Positions 31,126-33,990 of a stretch of DNA of 33,990 bases are shown piece after piece. The stretch spans positions 1 through 33,990 of the forward strand of contig CASDQM010000007.1 of NCBI GenBank assembly GCA_949282745.1, given 5' to 3'. The translations under genes were made by a program, and so were the position numbers. The notes beneath the pieces are model-generated. The model did no database searches, had not been told where the DNA came from, and saw only the letters and a program-made list of their open reading frames with translations. Position 1 is the stretch's first letter. The number at the start of each line of letters is the position of its first letter. This DNA is from an uncultured Sutterella sp. (GTDB taxonomy: Bacteria; Pseudomonadota; Gammaproteobacteria; Burkholderiales; Burkholderiaceae_F).

Positions 31126-31191
31126 AAGAGGGAACTTTTCCCCTCTTAAGGACTGTGTGAATTCTAGCAGATTTCGAACGGATCGATTCAA
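31126..31191 (-). promoter_or_regulatory. Promoter and leader hairpin of the H-NS gene
   Basis: Reading minus: TTGAAT (31191-31186), 19-bp spacer, TAGAAT (31166-31161). The leader then folds as AGAGGGGAA / TTCCCTCT (about 31147-31126) before the ribosome site. Confidence 0.45.
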
Positions 31192-31243
31192 ACAATTTTT
31201 TGGCAAATATTTCCGTTCGGTCGTTTCGGAATAGCGCAATAAA

Positions 31244-31278
31244 AAACGAAGCGCTTTCGGGAGGAAAACGCTTCGTTT
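31244..31278 (-). terminator. Intrinsic terminator of ppsA
   Basis: Perfect 10-bp stem AAACGAAGCG / CGCTTCGTTT (31244-31253 / 31269-31278); on the minus strand it is followed by TTTTTTATT. Confidence 0.9.
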
Positions 31279-31284
31279 CGGCTC

Positions 31285-31319
31285 ATCGGAATTCGATCCC
31301 GGAGGATCGAATTTCCGAT
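31285..31319 (-). terminator. Second long hairpin behind ppsA
   Basis: ATCGGAATTCGATCC (31285-31299) pairs with GGATCGAATTTCCGAT (31304-31319) with a one-base bulge and 4-nt loop. It begins 11 nt after the ppsA stop and has no U-tract, so probably an mRNA 3' stabiliser in front of the true terminator. Confidence 0.6.
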
Positions 31320-31329
31320 TGTCCCGCAA

Positions 31330-33699
31330 TTACTTGGCGAGACGACGCCAGGTGTCGACCACCGTGTCCGGATTGAGCGAGATCGATTCGATGCCCTGCT
31401 CCATCAGCCAGGCGGCGAAGTCGGCGTGGTCGGACGGACCCTGACCGCAGATGCCGACGTACTTGCCCTTGGCGCGGCAGGCCTTGATGGCCATCGCGAG
31501 GAGCGCCTTGACGGCCGGATCGCGTTCGTCGAACGAGGCGGCGACGAGACCGGAGTCGCGGTCGAGACCGAGGGCGAGCTGCGTCATGTCGTTCGAGCCG
31601 ATCGAGAAGCCGTCGAAGTATTCGAGGAACTGGTCGGCAAGGACGGCGTTGGACGGGATTTCGCACATCATGTTGAGGCGCAGGCCGTTGACGCCTCGCT
31701 TCAGACCGTGGCTTTCCATGATTTCCGTGCAGCGGCGGGCTTCGTCGAGCGTACGCACGAACGGAATCATCAGTTCGACGTTGGTGAGGCCCATTTCGTC
31801 GCGAACGAACTTCATCGCGCGGCATTCCATGGCGAAGCATTCGGCGAACTGGTTGGAGATGTAACGCGAAGCGCCGCGGAAGCCGAGCATCGGGTTTTCT
31901 TCGTCCGGTTCATAGAGGGCGCCGCCGATCAACTTGCGGTATTCGTTGCTCTTGAAGTCGGACATGCGGACGATGACCTTCTTGGGCCAGAAGGCGGCCG
32001 CGATCGTGGCGACGCCTTCGGCAATCTTGCGCTCGAAGAAGTCCTTGGGCGAGGCGTAGCCGGCCGACAGACGTTCGACGGCGTCGCGGAGTTCCGAGGG
32101 AACGCGCGGATAGTCGAGGATCACCTTCGGGTGGATGCCGATGTTGTTGTTGATGATGAATTCGAGACGGGCCAGACCCACGCCCTTGTTCGGGATCGAC
32201 TGGAATTCGAAGGCGAGCTGCGGGTTGCCGACGTTCATCATGATCTTCACGGGGATTTCCGGAAGAGCGCCGCGGCGGACTTCTTCGACGGCCACTTCGA
32301 GGAGGCCTTCGTAGATGTTGCCCGTGTCGCCTTCGGCGCAGGAGACCGTCACCTTGTCGCCTTCGACGAGACGTTCGGTGGCGTCGCCGCAGCCGACGAC
32401 GGCGGGAATGCCGAGTTCACGCGCGATGATGGCGGCGTGGCAGGTGCGGCCGCCGCGGTTCGTCACGATGGCCGAGGCCTTCTTCATCACCGGTTCCCAG
32501 TTCGGGTCGGTCATGTCCGTGACGAGGACGTCGCCCGCCTGGACGCGGTCCATTTCGGCGGCGGATTCGATGATGCGAACCGTACCCTGGCCGACCTTCT
32601 GACCGATGGCGCGGCCCTGAACGAGGAGACGGCCCTTGCTCTTCAGGGAGTAACGGAGCTGGACGTCGGCGCCCTTCTGCTGGGACTTCACGGTTTCCGG
32701 ACGGGCCTGCAGGATGTAGATCTTGCCGTCGATGCCGTCCTTGCCCCATTCGATGTCCATCGGACGACCGTAGTGCTTTTCAATGATGCGGGCGAACTTG
32801 GCGAGTTCGATCACGTCTTCGTCGGTGATCGAGAAGCTGCGGCGGTCTTCGGCGTCGACTTCGACTTCGCGGACCGAGCGGCCCGAAGCGCCCGTCGGGT
32901 CGAATTCCATCTTGAGGAGCTTGCTGCCGAGCGTCTTGCGGATGATCGGATACTTGCCCGCTTCGAGCATGGGCTTGTGCACGTAGAATTCGTCGGGGTT
33001 GACGGCGCCCTGAACGACCATTTCGCCGAGGCCGTAGGAAGCCGTGATGAAGACCACCTGATCGAAGCCCGATTCGGTGTCGAGCGTGAACATCACGCCC
33101 GCGGCGCCCTTGTCGGAGCGGCACATGCGCTGCACACCGGCGGAAAGAGCGACTTCGGCGTGCGTGAAGCCCTTGTGGACGCGGTAGGAAATGGCACGGT
33201 CGTTGTAGAGCGACGCGAAGACTTCCTTCATGCGGGCGAGCACCTGATCGATGCCGACCACGTTGAGGAAGGTTTCCTGCTGACCGGCGAAGGAGGCGTC
33301 GGGCAGGTCTTCCGCGGTGGCCGAAGAGCGAACGGCCACGGAGATTTCTTCCTGGCCGTCCTTGAGCCATTCGTAGAATTCACGGATTTCGCGTTCGAGC
33401 TCGGCGGGGAACGGAGCGGCTTCGATCCAGCCGCGAATTTCGGCGCCGGCTTCGGCCAGGGCCTTCACGTCGTCGACGTCGAGCGTTTCCAGACGGGCGT
33501 GGATTCGTTCTTCAAGTCCGCTTTCCTTCAGGAAGATGCGGAAAGCTTCGGCAGTCGTGGCAAAACCGTCGGGAACGCGAATGCCGGCTTCGGTGAGCTG
33601 GCTCAGAAGTTCGCCAAGCGATGCATTCTTACCGCCAACGCGGTCCACATCGGTCATGCGAAGTTGACTAAAGGGAAAAACGTAACGACCCTGTACCAT
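31330..33699 (-). CDS. ppsA: Phosphoenolpyruvate synthase
   Basis: A 789-residue cytosolic enzyme (EC 2.7.9.2): pyruvate + ATP + H2O to PEP + AMP + Pi, the entry to gluconeogenesis from pyruvate or amino acids. Start at [10 protein letters not shown] with AGAGGA 6 nt upstream. The ATP-grasp domain spans ~15-345 ([29 protein letters not shown]). The swivelling domain has [15 protein letters not shown] with the phospho-carrier His421. The C-terminal PEP/pyruvate barrel (~470-789) includes [17 protein letters not shown] and [13 protein letters not shown] with the catalytic Cys. Length and residue numbers match E. coli PpsA. Regulation by a PpsR kinase is usual, and ppsR is often divergent; it may lie beyond 33990. 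Confidence 0.96.
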   Translation of the reverse strand: MVQGRYVFPFSQLRMTDVDRVGGKNASLGELLSQLTEAGIRVPDGFATTAEAFRIFLKESGLEERIHARLETLDVDDVKALAEAGAEIRGWIEAAPFPAELEREIREFYEWLKDGQEEISVAVRSSATAEDLPDASFAGQQETFLNVVGIDQVLARMKEVFASLYNDRAISYRVHKGFTHAEVALSAGVQRMCRSDKGAAGVMFTLDTESGFDQVVFITASYGLGEMVVQGAVNPDEFYVHKPMLEAGKYPIIRKTLGSKLLKMEFDPTGASGRSVREVEVDAEDRRSFSITDEDVIELAKFARIIEKHYGRPMDIEWGKDGIDGKIYILQARPETVKSQQKGADVQLRYSLKSKGRLLVQGRAIGQKVGQGTVRIIESAAEMDRVQAGDVLVTDMTDPNWEPVMKKASAIVTNRGGRTCHAAIIARELGIPAVVGCGDATERLVEGDKVTVSCAEGDTGNIYEGLLEVAVEEVRRGALPEIPVKIMMNVGNPQLAFEFQSIPNKGVGLARLEFIINNNIGIHPKVILDYPRVPSELRDAVERLSAGYASPKDFFERKIAEGVATIAAAFWPKKVIVRMSDFKSNEYRKLIGGALYEPDEENPMLGFRGASRYISNQFAECFAMECRAMKFVRDEMGLTNVELMIPFVRTLDEARRCTEIMESHGLKRGVNGLRLNMMCEIPSNAVLADQFLEYFDGFSIGSNDMTQLALGLDRDSGLVAASFDERDPAVKALLAMAIKACRAKGKYVGICGQGPSDHADFAAWLMEQGIESISLNPDTVVDTWRRLAK

Positions 33700-33751
33700 T
33701 TGTGTCCTCTTTGCCCGCATCACTCGGCTGACGGCAATACGGGCGTAGATT

Positions 33752-33800
33752 AAAAATACGATGAAAGCGCAGGAGGCACCCAGTCCCCCGTTGCGCTTTC
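33752..33800 (-). promoter_or_regulatory. Terminator-like hairpin in the ppsA leader (candidate attenuator)
   Basis: Perfect 9-bp stem GAAAGCGCA (33763-33771) / TGCGCTTTC (33792-33800); on the minus strand it is followed after a 6-nt gap by TTTTT (33756-33752). It lies inside the expected ppsA leader, about 55-100 nt before the ATG. Confidence 0.5.
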
Positions 33801-33813
33801 ACATTCCGAGCGG

Positions 33814-33822
33814 ATTGTATCA
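33814..33822 (-). promoter_or_regulatory. Extended -10 promoter of ppsA
   Basis: Reading minus, TGATACAAT is an extended -10 (TG-N-TACAAT). TTGGGC 18 bp upstream is a poor -35. Predicted start near 33807 gives a leader of about 105 nt. Confidence 0.55.
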
Positions 33823-33963
33823 CAGCGCTTTCGCCCTGCCCAAGGCACAAAAGCGCCTCAAAGGGTGAGAAAACGCAAGAAGGTCGACATTTTTTCGTCT
33901 CGGGCGTCTCAAACGTCCGCAAAAACGCGTAAAAATCCGCAATGTGACGAACCTGCAACAAAT

Positions 33964-33990
33964 TTGACGACGTTAAACGTCGCTTCTTCT
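33964..33990 (+). promoter_or_regulatory. Possible promoter start of a divergent gene beyond the window
   Basis: TTGACG (33964-33969) could be a -35 facing out of the window, overlapping a CGACGT-TAA-ACGTCG palindrome (33968-33982). The -10 would be outside, so this is tentative. Confidence 0.25.

Noticed and set aside
31426-33753. A 775-codon open frame antisense to ppsA
   Set aside because: Same artefact; ppsA is unmistakable on the other strand.
33668-33961. A 97-codon minus-strand frame upstream of ppsA
   Set aside because: It overlaps the ppsA promoter, leader hairpin and start codon, has untypical codons and no domain.
1-33990. CRISPR array, tRNA, rRNA, prophage or insertion sequence
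   Set aside because: I looked for regularly spaced direct repeats, cloverleaf ends, rRNA-like sequence, transposase or integrase motifs and found none.

Overview
The window looks like chromosomal DNA from a high-GC Gram-negative betaproteobacterium, most likely Burkholderiales and probably a gut-associated Sutterellaceae relative (Sutterella/Parasutterella type). This rests on a trimeric beta-type porin ending in Phe, a short Burkholderiales-style H-NS protein, a secreted FMN/FAD reductase of the kind these asaccharolytic anaerobes carry in many copies, and mostly C- or G-ending codons. The taxon is an inference from gene content; there is no rRNA in the window.

Layout. 1-490 holds a short, probably truncated minus-strand ORF and strong hairpins. 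491-3497: M20 amidohydrolase (minus), then lipoprotein, secreted rhodanese and GNAT acetyltransferase (plus). 3629-6297: a periplasmic flavin reductase and the TetR regulator upstream of it, with two clear TetR-type palindromes in between. 6720-11320: universal stress protein, BetT-like BCCT transporter, DMT exporter. 11516-12688: porin with a Fur-like palindrome upstream. 12785-16448: divergent pair of a deaminase-type amidohydrolase and a secreted C69 dipeptidase. 16592-17104: Ogt. 17204-22060: a TetR regulator followed 12 bp later by a 1415-residue protein that fuses two ATP-dependent CoA-dehydratase activase domains to a cysteine-rich reductase-like region. 22265-25226: a compact molybdate operon in the order modA-modD-modC-modB (minus). 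25321-26484: lipoprotein alpha/beta hydrolase, divergent from a 720-residue protein I do not recognise. 29040-30488: convergent pair of a secreted CMD-family protein and a secreted cupin. 30784-33699: H-NS protein and PEP synthase.

How the genes fit. The window suits an amino-acid and organic-acid scavenger: secreted and cytosolic peptidases or amidohydrolases, gluconeogenesis from pyruvate (ppsA), anaerobic respiration through a periplasmic flavin reductase, molybdate uptake for molybdoenzymes, and betaine or choline transport. Almost every transcription unit ends in a recognisable intrinsic terminator.

The most interesting items are the self-contained activase/reductase fusion with its own TetR regulator, the two-promoter/two-operator layout controlling the flavin reductase, the modADCB operon with a quinolinate-phosphoribosyltransferase paralogue and a truncated ATPase, and a terminator-like hairpin in the ppsA leader. 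No tRNA, rRNA, CRISPR array, intact mobile element or prophage was found.
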